NCBI RefSeq assembly: GCF_014109765.1
Contig: NZ_CP059139.1
Span: 992,001-1,056,000 of the forward strand
DNA from: Pseudomonas berkeleyensis
GTDB taxonomy: Bacteria; Pseudomonadota; Gammaproteobacteria; Pseudomonadales; Pseudomonadaceae
Reading direction: 5' to 3'
DNA length: 64,000 nucleotides
Shown: in pieces, positions 55,766 through 64,000 of the stretch
Layout of the letters: every line of letters begins with the position of its first letter
How positions within the stretch are numbered: position 1 is the first letter of the stretch
Notes under the pieces: model-generated
What the model saw: the letters and a program-made list of their open reading frames with translations, nothing else
Databases searched by the model: none
What the model was told of the DNA's origin: nothing
Translations under genes and position numbers: made by a program

Positions 55766-56944
55766 TCAGCGTTCGATGGCCAGGGCCACACCCTGACCGC
55801 CGCCGATGCATAGCGTGGCCAGGCCGCGACGGGCCTCACGGCGCTGCATTTCGTGGATCAGGCTGACCAGAATGCGGCAGCCCGAGGCGCCGATGGGGTG
55901 GCCGAGGGCGATGGCACCACCATTGACGTTGACCTTGGCGCTGTCCCAGTGCAGCTCGCGGCCGACGGCGATGGCCTGGGCGGCGAAGGCTTCGTTGGCT
56001 TCGATCAGGTCGAGCTGTTCCAGGCTCCAGCCTGCTCGTTCCAGCGCCTTGCAACTGGCGAACACCGGGCCGATGCCCATAACGGCCGGGTCGACCCCGG
56101 CACTGGCGTGGGCAGCAATGCGGGCCAGCACTGGCAGGTTCAGTGCGGCGGCTTTCTCGGCGCTCATCAGCAGCACGGCGGCGGCGCCGTCGTTGAGGGT
56201 CGAGGCGTTGCCGGCAGTCACCGTGCCGTCGCTCTTGAACGCCGAGCGTAGTTTGCCCAGGCTGTCGAGGCTGGTGCCGGCGCGCGGCTGCTCGTCCTGG
56301 CTAAAGCTCAGTGGTTCACGGCCACGTTGCGGGATGTCTACCGGGACGATCTCGCCAGTGAAACGACCAGCTTCGATGGCGGCCTGGGCGCGTTGCTGCG
56401 AGCGCAGGGCGAAGGCGTCCTGTTCGGCGCGGTCGATGCCGTATTGTTCGGCCAGATTCTCGGCAGTGATGCCCATGTGGTAGTCGTTGAAGGCATCCCA
56501 CAGACCATCCTGAATCATCGTGTCGACCAGTTGCGCATGGCCCATGCGTAGGCCGTTGCGGGCGCCTGGCATGACGTAGGGCGACAGGCTCATGTTCTCC
56601 TGGCCGCCGGCGATGACGATATCGGCGTCGCCGCACTGGATCGATTGAGCGCCGAGGATCACCGCCTTGAGGCCGGAGCCGCAGACCTTGTTCAGGGTCA
56701 TGGCCGGCACCGTGTGCGGCAGGCCGGCGAGGATCACGCTCTGCCGCGCCGGGTTCTGCCCACTGCCTGCGGTGAGTACCTGGCCGAGAATCACCTCGTC
56801 GATTTGCTCGCCGTCGATCCCCGTTCGGGCCAGCAGTTCACGGATCACCGCGGCGCCCAGCTGCGGGGCTGGAATACGGCTTAACGCGCCCTGGAAGCTG
56901 CCGATGGCGGTACGGCAGGCGGCGACGATTACGACTTCACGCAT
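55766..56944 (-). CDS. atoB: Acetyl-CoA C-acetyltransferase (thiolase)
   Basis: This 392-residue thiolase II has nucleophile C88 in [17 protein letters not shown], the His in [15 protein letters not shown] and the second Cys in [10 protein letters not shown]. It interconverts two acetyl-CoA and acetoacetyl-CoA, or acts in short-chain ketone body or PHB metabolism. ATG 56944 ([15 protein letters not shown]). Confidence 0.93.
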   Translation of the reverse strand: MREVVIVAACRTAIGSFQGALSRIPAPQLGAAVIRELLARTGIDGEQIDEVILGQVLTAGSGQNPARQSVILAGLPHTVPAMTLNKVCGSGLKAVILGAQSIQCGDADIVIAGGQENMSLSPYVMPGARNGLRMGHAQLVDTMIQDGLWDAFNDYHMGITAENLAEQYGIDRAEQDAFALRSQQRAQAAIEAGRFTGEIVPVDIPQRGREPLSFSQDEQPRAGTSLDSLGKLRSAFKSDGTVTAGNASTLNDGAAAVLLMSAEKAAALNLPVLARIAAHASAGVDPAVMGIGPVFASCKALERAGWSLEQLDLIEANEAFAAQAIAVGRELHWDSAKVNVNGGAIALGHPIGASGCRILVSLIHEMQRREARRGLATLCIGGGQGVALAIER

Positions 56945-56994
56945 AGAGGCTCCTCGTCGGCTGAACATGGCGCAGCCGAGGTTTGAATAAAAAA

Positions 56995-57013
56995 GCGCGG
57001 CTTGACGCCGCGC
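56995..57013 (-). terminator. Terminator downstream of acyl-CoA dehydrogenase
   Basis: GCGCGGC and GCCGCGC form a 7-bp stem with a 5-base loop, followed on the minus strand by TTTTTTATT. It limits read-through into the thiolase. Confidence 0.8.
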
Positions 57014-57027
57014 GAACGCTCAATCCT

Positions 57028-57080
57028 GTAGGGCGGGTGCAATCCGCCGGTTTGGTGGTGGCGGGGTGCACCCGCCCTAC
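57028..57080. repeat. Dispersed inverted repeat (GTAGGGC family)
   Basis: GTAGGGCGGGTGCAA...CCGCC pairs with GGCGGGGTGCACCCGCCCTAC (57060-57080). It is the same family as 33914-33969. It lies directly after the acyl-CoA dehydrogenase stop. Confidence 0.7.
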
Positions 57081-57082
57081 GT

Positions 57083-58855
57083 TTAGAACTGCTCGGCGGC
57101 CAGACCGTAAAGCGGCTGGCTACCGGCGCGAATGCTCGCCTCCAGACTCAGGGTGCGCGGCAGCAGGCGGGCGAAGAAGAACTCGGCGGTGGCCAGCTTG
57201 CTGCTGTAGAAAGCTTCGTCCTCGCTGTGCTTGCTCTGCGCCACGGCGGCCATACGCGCCCACATATAGGCGTAGGCGACATAACCGAACAGGTGCAGGT
57301 ACTCCACCGAGGCGGCGCCGACCGAGTTGGGGTCGGCCTTGGCCTGTTCCAGCAGCCAGCCGCTGACCGCCTCCAGACGCTCCAGCGCTTCCACCAGGTG
57401 ATCACCGTAAGGCGATTCGTTTGCGTGGGCGAAGTCGCGAACTTCGCCGGCGAACAGACGCAGAGCGGCGCCGCCGTTAGCGACCACTTTGCGCCCGAGC
57501 AGGTCGAGCGCCTGGATGCCGTTGGTGCCTTCGTAGATCTGCGCGATGCGCACGTCGCGTACCAGTTGCTCCTGGCCCCACTCGCGGATGTAGCCATGGC
57601 CGCCAAACACCTGCTGGCCGTGTACGCAGGCCTCCAGGCCGTTATCGGTGAAGAACGCCTTGGCGATTGGCGTCAGCAGAGCGACCAGGGCTTCGGCGTT
57701 CTGCCGCTCGCTGGTGTCCTCGGCGTACTTGGCCAGGTCGAGCTGCTGGCCAACGTAGCAGGCAAAGGCGCGGCCGCCTTCGTTGAGTGCCTTCATGGTC
57801 AGCAGCATGCGGCGCACGTCGGCGTGGACGATGATCGGGTCGGCGATCTTGTCGTGGTTCACCGGGCCAGTGGCGGCACGGCTCTGGATGCGCTCGCGGG
57901 CATAGGCTACTGCCGACTGGTAGGACGCCTCGGCGCAGCCGATGCCCTGGATGCCGATGGACAGTCGTTCGTAGTTCATCATGGTGAACATCGCCGCCAG
58001 GCCCTTGTTGACCTCGCCGATCAAATAGCCGGTGGCGCCGTCGAAGTTCATCACGCAAGTGGCCGAGGCCTTGATACCCATCTTGTGCTCGATCGAGCCG
58101 CAGCTCACCGCATTGCGCTCGCCCAGGCTGCCATCGGTATTCACCATAACCTTGGGCACCAGGAACAGCGAGATGCCTTTCGGCCCGGCCGGGGCATCCG
58201 GCAGCTTGGCCAGTACCAGATGAATGATGTTCTCGGTCAGATCCTGCTCGCCGCCGGTGATGAAGATCTTGCTGCCGGTGATCTCGTAGCTGCCGTCGGC
58301 TTGTGGTTCAGCCTTGGTGCGGATGATGCCCAGGTCGGTGCCGGCATGGGCCTCGGTCAGGCACATGGAGCCGGCCCAGCGGCCTTCGTACATCGGCGGT
58401 AGGTAAGTGGTTTTCAGGTCTTCGCTGGCGTGGGCGTCGATGGCCAGGCAGGCGCCGGAACTCAGCGCCGAATACAGCGCGAAGCTGGAGCCGGCGGCGT
58501 AGAGCATTTCCTCGAAGGCCACGGCGAGCATCTTGGGCATGCCCATGCCGCCGTAATTTGGGTTGCCGGAAAGGCCCACCCAGCCGCCCTCGGTGTAGGT
58601 GGCGTAGGCTTCGCGGAAACCGGTCGGAGTGCGCACGTCGCCGTCGACCCATTGCGCGCCTTCCTCGTCGCCGCTGCGGTTGAGCGGGGCGATCAGGCTG
58701 CCGGTGACCTTGGCCGCCTCTTCGAGGATGGCGTCGGCGGTGTCGGCATCGACGGTGTCTGCCAGGGCCGGCAGGCGTGCCCACAGGCTGGGCGCCTGGA
58801 AGACCTCATGGAGGACGAAGCGCATATCGCGCAGCGGGGCGTTGAACTCGGGCAT
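57083..58855 (-). CDS. Acyl-CoA dehydrogenase with C-terminal extension (DmdC-like)
   Basis: This 590-residue protein is longer than typical acyl-CoA dehydrogenases (about 380) and matches the DmdC/3-methylmercaptopropionyl-CoA dehydrogenase type. The FAD-fold core has SMCLTEAHAGTDLGIIRTKA and HKMGIKASATCVMNFDGATG, and the C-terminal helical part includes QVFGGHGYIREWGQEQLVRDVRIAQIYEGTNGIQALDLLGRK. It dehydrogenates an acyl-CoA; whether the substrate is methylthio or a plain medium-chain acyl is not readable. Confidence 0.9.
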   Translation of the reverse strand: MPEFNAPLRDMRFVLHEVFQAPSLWARLPALADTVDADTADAILEEAAKVTGSLIAPLNRSGDEEGAQWVDGDVRTPTGFREAYATYTEGGWVGLSGNPNYGGMGMPKMLAVAFEEMLYAAGSSFALYSALSSGACLAIDAHASEDLKTTYLPPMYEGRWAGSMCLTEAHAGTDLGIIRTKAEPQADGSYEITGSKIFITGGEQDLTENIIHLVLAKLPDAPAGPKGISLFLVPKVMVNTDGSLGERNAVSCGSIEHKMGIKASATCVMNFDGATGYLIGEVNKGLAAMFTMMNYERLSIGIQGIGCAEASYQSAVAYARERIQSRAATGPVNHDKIADPIIVHADVRRMLLTMKALNEGGRAFACYVGQQLDLAKYAEDTSERQNAEALVALLTPIAKAFFTDNGLEACVHGQQVFGGHGYIREWGQEQLVRDVRIAQIYEGTNGIQALDLLGRKVVANGGAALRLFAGEVRDFAHANESPYGDHLVEALERLEAVSGWLLEQAKADPNSVGAASVEYLHLFGYVAYAYMWARMAAVAQSKHSEDEAFYSSKLATAEFFFARLLPRTLSLEASIRAGSQPLYGLAAEQF

Positions 58856-58936
58856 CGGTCACCTCATAACGGGACGTCGGAGCTAGGCTCCGGCGGCTCA
58901 TGGAACAAAGGGGCCACCATGGAATGGCCCGTCGGG

Positions 58937-60598
58937 TCAGTGGCTGGACGCGGTAGCCGCACCCAGGCCGGTCTGGGCACGGACGAACTGGTCGTCGAAG
59001 GCCTCGCGCTCGCGGGCTGCGCGGGCACTGTTGTCGAGCTTGGACACCAGCACGATGACGATGAACGCCAACGGCATGGAGAACAGCGCCGGGTGATCGT
59101 AAGGGTAGACGGCCTGGGCATTGCCGAGCACCGCGACCCAGACCGCCGGCGACAGAATTACCAGGGTCAGCGCGCTGATCAGGCCGGCGAAGCCGCCCAG
59201 CAGGGCGCCGCGGGTGGTCAGGCCCTTCCAGTACATGGCCATGATCAGCACCGGGAAGTTGGTCGAGGCGGCGATGCCGAAGGTCAGACCGACCAGAAAG
59301 GCGACATTCTGCTTCTCGAACAGGATGCCCAGGCCAATGGCGACGATGCCCAGGCCGATGGTGGCGATGCGAGTCACGCGCATTTCCTCGCGTTCGCTGG
59401 CCTGGCCCTTCTTCAGTACGGTGGCGTACAGATCATGGGAAATGGCCGAGGCGCCAGCCAGGGCCAGCCCGGCGACCACCGCGAGGATGGTGGCGAAGGC
59501 CACGGCGGAGAGGAAACCGAGGAACAGGTTGCCGCCCACGGCCTTGGCCAGGTGCATGGCGACCATGTTGCCGCCGCCGATCAGTGCGCCGGACAGGTCG
59601 CCATCAACGAAGAACTGCGGATCACGACCGACGATGACGATGGCCGCGTAACCCAGCACCATCACCACGAGGAAGAAGAAACCGATGAAGCCGGTGGCGT
59701 AGAACACCGATTTGCGCGCTTCCTTGGCGTTGGGCACGGTGAAGAAACGCATCAGGATGTGCGGCAGGCCGGCGATGCCGAACACCAGACCAAGCGACAG
59801 CGATGCCGCGTTGATCGGATCGGCCAGCATGCTGCCCGGGCCCATGATGTTCCAGCCAATGGCATGGCTTTCCACGGCACGGGCCGCCAGGGTTTCCAGG
59901 CTGAAACCGAACTCGGCCAGGGCCAGGCCGGCCAGGGTGGTACCGCCGGCGAGCAGCAGCACGGCCTTGATGATCTGCACCCAGGTGGTGGCGATCATGC
60001 CGCCGAAAATCACGTAGACCAGCATCAGCGCGCCCACCACCATCACTGCGGTGCTGTAGTCGAGGCCGAACAGCAGCTTGATCAACTGGCCGGCACCGAC
60101 CATCTGTACCACCAGGTAGCAGCACACCACGGTTAGCGAACCGAATGCTGCGAAGGTGCGGATGCGGGTTTGGTCGAGGCGGTAGGAGACGATGTCGGCG
60201 AAGGTGTATTTGCCCAGGTTGCGCAGGCGTTCGGCCATCAGGAAGGTGATCACCGGCCAGCCGACGAAGAACGCCACGGTGTAGACGAAACCGTCGTAGC
60301 CCTTGGCGAACACCAGGCTGGAAAGGCCCAGCAGGGTCGCGGCGGACATGTAGTCACCGGCGATCGCCAGACCATTCTGGAAGCCGCTGATACCGCCACC
60401 AGCGGTGTAGAAGTCGGAAGTGGACTTGGTCTGCCGTGCCGCCCACCAGGTGATCATCAGGGTGGCGACGACGAACACGAAGAACATGGCGATGGCGTGC
60501 AGGTTGATTGGTTGCTTCTCAGCCACCAACGGTGCGGCGTTGGCCGCCAGCGGGGTCAGGGCGAGCAGCGCGCTGCCGAGCAGGGGGAGGCGCTTCAT
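58937..60598 (-). CDS. actP: Acetate/cation symporter ActP
   Basis: This 553-residue sodium:solute symporter has an N-terminal signal-like helix and thirteen membrane segments. Motifs [28 protein letters not shown] (about residue 60-88) and [20 protein letters not shown] are typical of ActP-type transporters of acetate and other short-chain monocarboxylates. ATG 60598 ([21 protein letters not shown]); it overlaps the DUF485 gene by 4 bp. Confidence 0.93.
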   Translation of the reverse strand: MKRLPLLGSALLALTPLAANAAPLVAEKQPINLHAIAMFFVFVVATLMITWWAARQTKSTSDFYTAGGGISGFQNGLAIAGDYMSAATLLGLSSLVFAKGYDGFVYTVAFFVGWPVITFLMAERLRNLGKYTFADIVSYRLDQTRIRTFAAFGSLTVVCCYLVVQMVGAGQLIKLLFGLDYSTAVMVVGALMLVYVIFGGMIATTWVQIIKAVLLLAGGTTLAGLALAEFGFSLETLAARAVESHAIGWNIMGPGSMLADPINAASLSLGLVFGIAGLPHILMRFFTVPNAKEARKSVFYATGFIGFFFLVVMVLGYAAIVIVGRDPQFFVDGDLSGALIGGGNMVAMHLAKAVGGNLFLGFLSAVAFATILAVVAGLALAGASAISHDLYATVLKKGQASEREEMRVTRIATIGLGIVAIGLGILFEKQNVAFLVGLTFGIAASTNFPVLIMAMYWKGLTTRGALLGGFAGLISALTLVILSPAVWVAVLGNAQAVYPYDHPALFSMPLAFIVIVLVSKLDNSARAAREREAFDDQFVRAQTGLGAATASSH

Positions 60599-60921
60599 TG
60601 CAGCTCCTCCAGCAGGTCGGCGCTGAGCGCATCGAAACGGGTGTTGGCGACGCGCACGTACCAGCCGGTCAGCAGCCAGGACAGCACGATCACAGCCGCT
60701 GCGGCGGGGATACCGATGGTCAGTTGGCTGCCGCTCTCCAGTGGGGTATGCAGCCACTGTGGGAAGAACGCCACCACCAGCATGAACAGGTAGTAGCCGC
60801 CCAGCACCAGCGCGGTCAGTGTCCAGGCCAGGCGGGCGCGGCTGCGCGCCAGCTCCTGGAACTTGGGGTGATTGCGGATGCGCGCGTACCGCTGCGCGTG
60901 ACTCGTTTCGGTTTGGCTCAT
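60595..60921 (-). CDS. yjcH: DUF485 membrane protein (YjcH-like)
   Basis: This 108-residue protein has two hydrophobic helices (about residues 33-52 and 68-90). DUF485 genes precede actP in most proteobacteria. Leader sequence AACAAAAACAAGGAG gives both an AAnAAnAA motif and the ribosome-binding site. Function unknown; a partner subunit is assumed. Confidence 0.9.
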   Translation of the reverse strand: MSQTETSHAQRYARIRNHPKFQELARSRARLAWTLTALVLGGYYLFMLVVAFFPQWLHTPLESGSQLTIGIPAAAAVIVLSWLLTGWYVRVANTRFDALSADLLEELQ

Positions 60922-60932
60922 GCTACGGCTCC

Positions 60933-60945
60933 TTGTTTTTGTTGT
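60933..60945 (-). promoter_or_regulatory. Candidate Hfq/Crc motif in yjcH-actP leader
   Basis: On the minus strand this reads ACAACAAAAACAA and runs into the AAGGAG ribosome-binding site. It is one of the best AAnAAnAA matches in the window. Confidence 0.5.
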
Positions 60946-61008
60946 GGCCAGGCGAACGGGGCCACGGCGGTAGGCGCAGGGCCTGCCACCGGTGGCGCCG
61001 GATGGGGG

Positions 61009-62628
61009 TTACAGCGTCCTGGCCATATCGCGCAGGACGAACTTCTGGATCTTGCCGGTGCTGGTCTTCGGCAACTGGGTGAAGACCACGGTCTTGGGCA
61101 CCTTGAAACCGGCCAGATGCTCGCGGCAGAAGCTCATGATCTCGCTATCGCTGACCTGCTGGCCGGTTTTCAGGGTGATGAAAGCGCAGGGCGTCTCGCC
61201 CCATTTTTCGTCCGGGCGGGCGACCACGGCTGCTTCCAGCACCGCCGGGTGGCGATAGAGCACGCCTTCGACCTCGATGGTGGAGATGTTCTCGCCGCCG
61301 GAGATGATGATGTCCTTGAGGCGGTCGCGGATTTCCACGTAGCCGTCGGCGTGGCACACGCCCAGGTCGCCGGTGTGGAACCAGCCGCCCTCGAAGGCCT
61401 CGGCGGTGGCGCTGGGGTTCTTCAGGTAGCCCTTCATCACGGTATTGCCGCGCATGAAGATCTCGCCAATGGTCTGGCCATCACGCGGCACCGGCTCCAG
61501 GGTTTTCGGGTCGGCGACCATCACCCCTTCCAGGGTCGGGTAGCGCACGCCCTGGCGCGCCTTGATGGTGGCGCGCTCTTCCAGCGGCAGTTCGTCCCAT
61601 TCGGCGTGCCAGGCACACAGGGTCACCGGGCCGTAGACCTCGGTTAGGCCGTAGACGTGAGTCACGGCGATGCCCATTTCCTCCACCGCGCCGATCACCT
61701 TGGCCGGTGGCGCGGCGCCGGCGACCATGGCTTTGACCGGATGATCGATGGCGGCCTTGGCCTCGGCCGGCATGTTCACCAGGGCGTTGAGCACGATGGG
61801 CGCGCCGCACAGGTGGGTGACCTGCTCGTCGCGGATCAGGGTGAGGATCTTCGCCGGGTCGACGCGGCGCAGGAACACGTGCACGCCCGCCAGGGCGGTG
61901 ATCGTCCAGGGGTAGCACCAGCCGTTGCAGTGGAACATCGGCAGCGTCCACAGGTAGACCGGGTGGTTGCCCATGGCCCAGGTCATCTGGTTGCCCATGG
62001 CGTTGAGGAAGGCGCCACGGTGGTGATAGACCACGCCCTTGGGGTTGCCGGTGGTGCCGGAGGTGTAGTTGAGGCTGATGGCCTGCCATTCGTCGGTTGG
62101 CCACTGCCAGGCGAATTCCGGGTCGCCCTCGGCGAGGAAGGCTTCGTAGTCCAGGTCGCTGACTGCCTGGCCCTCGCCGTACTCGGGGTCGTCTACGTCG
62201 ATCACCAGCGGCGGGTGGTCGAGCATGCCGATGGCGGCGTGCACCACGTCGAAGAACTCGCGGTCGGCGATCACCACCTTGGCTTCGCCATGCTGCAGCA
62301 TGAAGGCGATGGCTTCGGCATCCAGGCGCACGTTGAGGGTGTTGAGCACCGCGCCGATCATCGGCACGCCGAAATGCACTTCGAGCATCGCCGGAATATT
62401 CGGCAGCATCACCGCCACCGTGTCGCCCTGGCCGATGCCACGGCCGGCCAGCGCCGAAGCCAGGCGTCGGCAGCGCGCGTAGGTCTCGGCCCAGTTACGG
62501 CGAATCGAGCCATGCACCACCGCCGGATAGTGCGGGTATACCGCCGCCGTACGTTCGATGAAGCTCAGGGGGCTGAGGGCAACATGGTTGACGGCGGCGC
62601 GGCCGAGGCCCTGCTCGTAGATCGACAT
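61009..62628 (-). CDS. AMP-dependent acyl-CoA synthetase (DmdB-like)
   Basis: This 539-residue ligase has P-loop SLNYTSGTTGNPKGVVYHHRG (about residue 172-192), the A5 motif VYGLTEVYGP and the C-terminal hinge and lysine (DRLKDIIISGGENIS; KTSTGKIQKFVLR). It activates a fatty or short-chain acid as acyl-AMP then CoA thioester. Size and N-terminus suit the DmdB/medium-chain group. Start MSIYEQGLGRAAVNHVALSPL. Confidence 0.92.
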   Translation of the reverse strand: MSIYEQGLGRAAVNHVALSPLSFIERTAAVYPHYPAVVHGSIRRNWAETYARCRRLASALAGRGIGQGDTVAVMLPNIPAMLEVHFGVPMIGAVLNTLNVRLDAEAIAFMLQHGEAKVVIADREFFDVVHAAIGMLDHPPLVIDVDDPEYGEGQAVSDLDYEAFLAEGDPEFAWQWPTDEWQAISLNYTSGTTGNPKGVVYHHRGAFLNAMGNQMTWAMGNHPVYLWTLPMFHCNGWCYPWTITALAGVHVFLRRVDPAKILTLIRDEQVTHLCGAPIVLNALVNMPAEAKAAIDHPVKAMVAGAAPPAKVIGAVEEMGIAVTHVYGLTEVYGPVTLCAWHAEWDELPLEERATIKARQGVRYPTLEGVMVADPKTLEPVPRDGQTIGEIFMRGNTVMKGYLKNPSATAEAFEGGWFHTGDLGVCHADGYVEIRDRLKDIIISGGENISTIEVEGVLYRHPAVLEAAVVARPDEKWGETPCAFITLKTGQQVSDSEIMSFCREHLAGFKVPKTVVFTQLPKTSTGKIQKFVLRDMARTL

Positions 62629-62668
62629 GGCGGATACACCTTTGGCTGATTGTTAGCTCTGATTATTC

Positions 62669-62691
62669 CGGTAATGATGCGGGCATTACCG
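62669..62691. promoter_or_regulatory. Perfect inverted repeat in divergent promoter
   Basis: CGGTAATG and CATTACCG are 8-bp arms with a 7-base centre, between the acyl-CoA synthetase start (41 bp away) and the PAS kinase start. The dyad spacing suits a dimeric regulator; an mRNA hairpin is also possible. Confidence 0.5.
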
Positions 62692-62769
62692 AAGCTTGCT
62701 GGTGATGATTTATAGTTCATTTCAAATTTATATGGAAGTTGTACCAAGGTTTTATAGAATAATTACTAT

Positions 62770-64000
62770 ATGAAAACTGACGCTCATCTCTCAGCCGTTC
62801 CCCTTCAGTCCTGGCTGCGCATCCAGCGCGAGGCGCCGCCACTGGGGGCGCGGGCCGAGGCGCTTCGCCAGGCCTTGCTGGGTTGTCCACAGGTTCGCCA
62901 GGCCTGGTACCTGGCCTGGCAGCCAGCCAGCCGCACCTACGCTCAGGAGGATGATGGGCCGCGTCTGCCACCGGGCATGGGCGACCCGCTGGAGGCCAGC
63001 GACGAAGCGCTATTTGCGGCGCTCGGTGAGCAGGCAAGTCTGACCTTCGACGCCCTGCGCCAACTGCCGTGCTGGCTGGCCGGGCGTCTGCGCCGCGCCG
63101 CGCTGCATCATGGTCAGGCGCTGGCCCTGCAACTGCAGCCAGGCCAACCGGGCGTGCTGTTGTTGCAGGTCGATGAAGCGGCCGGGTTGGAGTGGCTGCC
63201 CTGGTTGCGCGAACTGCTGGGGCAGATGGTCGAACTGGCCTCGGGGCTGGCGCGCAGCGCGCCGCTGCTGTCGGCCGACCCGCAGCCGACGCTGCTGCTC
63301 GACGCCGAGGCGCGTCTGCTGGAGAGCAACGCGGCGTTGCAGGTTCTGCTCGGCGAGCGCTCGCTGGCGCAGGTGGGAGAGCTGCTGCCGGTCAACCATC
63401 TGCCGCTGGTGCGCGCCTGCCTGGAGCAGTCGCGGGCCGTGGAGTCGGTGGAAGCGCAGGATGGCGAGCGCATCCTGATCTGGAGTTTCATTCCCGATGT
63501 GGCAGAGCAGCGTGTGCTGGCGCGCTGCCGCGAAGCGACCCGAGAAATTCGCGAGCAGCGTGAGGCCGCGCGGGCGCGGCGCTTGTATCGGCTGATCACC
63601 GAGAACACCACCGACCTGATTTCCCGGCATACACCGGACGGCGTGTTTCTCGACGCCACGCCTGCCAGTTGGACATTGCTCGGCTACTGGCCGGAAGAGC
63701 TGCGTGGCATGGCAGTCGACAGCCTGCTGCATCCGCAGGATCAGGCTCAGCAGGCCAAGCAGGCGCGCGAGGCACTGGAGCACGACGGTTACCACACCAT
63801 GACCTATCGCATTCGTCATCGCGATGGCCATTACCTGTGGTTCGAGACTGCCAGCCGCGCGATACGTGAGACCTACACCGGCGCGGTGGTGGAGGTGGTC
63901 AGCGTGTCGCGCGACATCACTGCGCGCATCCAGGCCGAGGAGAACAAGCGCCGTCTGGAAGACGAGCTGGCGCACACCACGCGGCTGATTACCCTGGGCG
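62770..64000 (+). CDS. PAS-domain sensor histidine kinase (3' end cut by window edge)
   Basis: At least 410 codons are present, beginning MKTDAHLSAVPLQSWLRIQ, with no membrane helix. An N-terminal GAF/PAS-like region (about 1-265) is followed by a PAS domain (RLYRLITENTTDLISRHTPDG, about 270-395; GHYLWFETASRAIRE is the PAC part) and a dimerisation helix start (RRLEDELAHTTRLITLG). This soluble PAS kinase form resembles ErcS'/DctS-type sensors; the catalytic core lies beyond the edge. It may regulate the divergent acyl-CoA synthetase/acetate cluster. Confidence 0.8.
   Translation, partial: MKTDAHLSAVPLQSWLRIQREAPPLGARAEALRQALLGCPQVRQAWYLAWQPASRTYAQEDDGPRLPPGMGDPLEASDEALFAALGEQASLTFDALRQLPCWLAGRLRRAALHHGQALALQLQPGQPGVLLLQVDEAAGLEWLPWLRELLGQMVELASGLARSAPLLSADPQPTLLLDAEARLLESNAALQVLLGERSLAQVGELLPVNHLPLVRACLEQSRAVESVEAQDGERILIWSFIPDVAEQRVLARCREATREIREQREAARARRLYRLITENTTDLISRHTPDGVFLDATPASWTLLGYWPEELRGMAVDSLLHPQDQAQQAKQAREALEHDGYHTMTYRIRHRDGHYLWFETASRAIRETYTGAVVEVVSVSRDITARIQAEENKRRLEDELAHTTRLITLG

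Noticed and set aside
58430..60136. 568-codon plus-strand ORF opposite actP and the acyl-CoA dehydrogenase
   Set aside because: It spans two real genes on the other strand, and its Asp/Gly/His/Gln-rich product is typical of antisense to membrane proteins.

Overview
The window is GC-rich, densely coded DNA from a Pseudomonas-type gammaproteobacterium, and it contains no rRNA, tRNA, phage or CRISPR. The species is not fixed by the sequence. The genus is inferred from a complete wspABCDEFR chemosensory operon, from a holA-lptE-leuS-(zinc ribbon)-ydcF-lnt-corC-ybeY-ybeZ-miaB-...-hemL-thiE-thiD-ladS block that I recall as the P. aeruginosa order, from OprD and Bug/TctC families, and from Pseudomonas REP-like hairpins.

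Region 1 (1-21.6 kb) is an accessory catabolic and transport region centred on hydroaromatic acids such as quinate and shikimate. It carries an OprD porin (cut by the left edge) with a tripartite tricarboxylate transporter (tctB, tctA, tctC) behind a small unknown ORF. Next come an IclR regulator, an oxidoreductase/TIM-barrel/DMT-permease cluster, an MHS-family symporter divergent from a quiC-type 3-dehydroshikimate dehydratase, and a TetR regulator. A five-gene operon follows (shikimate-dehydrogenase-like, two paralogous flavoproteins, NIPSNAP, orphan TctC), then a second IclR regulator and an aroQ-aroE pair. Together these could import hydroaromatic acids and funnel them through dehydroquinate and dehydroshikimate to protocatechuate; ring-cleavage genes are not in the window. 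Several promoters share PcaR/PcaU-like palindromes and a second 18-bp motif. Many leaders carry AAnAAnAA motifs of the kind bound by Hfq/Crc.

Region 2 (21.8-30.2 kb) is the Wsp surface-sensing operon that ends in the diguanylate cyclase WspR.

Region 3 (30.3-54.7 kb) is core genome: pyrophosphatase, an MtfA-like peptidase, a GNAT enzyme, mpl, ubiX, two small envelope proteins, holA, lptE, leuS, lnt, corC, ybeY, phoH-like, miaB, hemL, thiE, thiD, the hybrid sensor ladS and a YbaK-type deacylase. One MITE-like element (about 40.2 kb) and several dispersed hairpin repeats sit between these genes.

Region 4 (54.8-64 kb) is a short-chain acyl-CoA and acetate module: MBL hydrolase, thiolase, DmdC-like acyl-CoA dehydrogenase, ActP with its DUF485 partner, and a DmdB-like acyl-CoA synthetase. 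It is divergent from a PAS sensor kinase that runs off the right edge.

Most of the long antisense reading frames are by-products of high-GC codon use and are not annotated.
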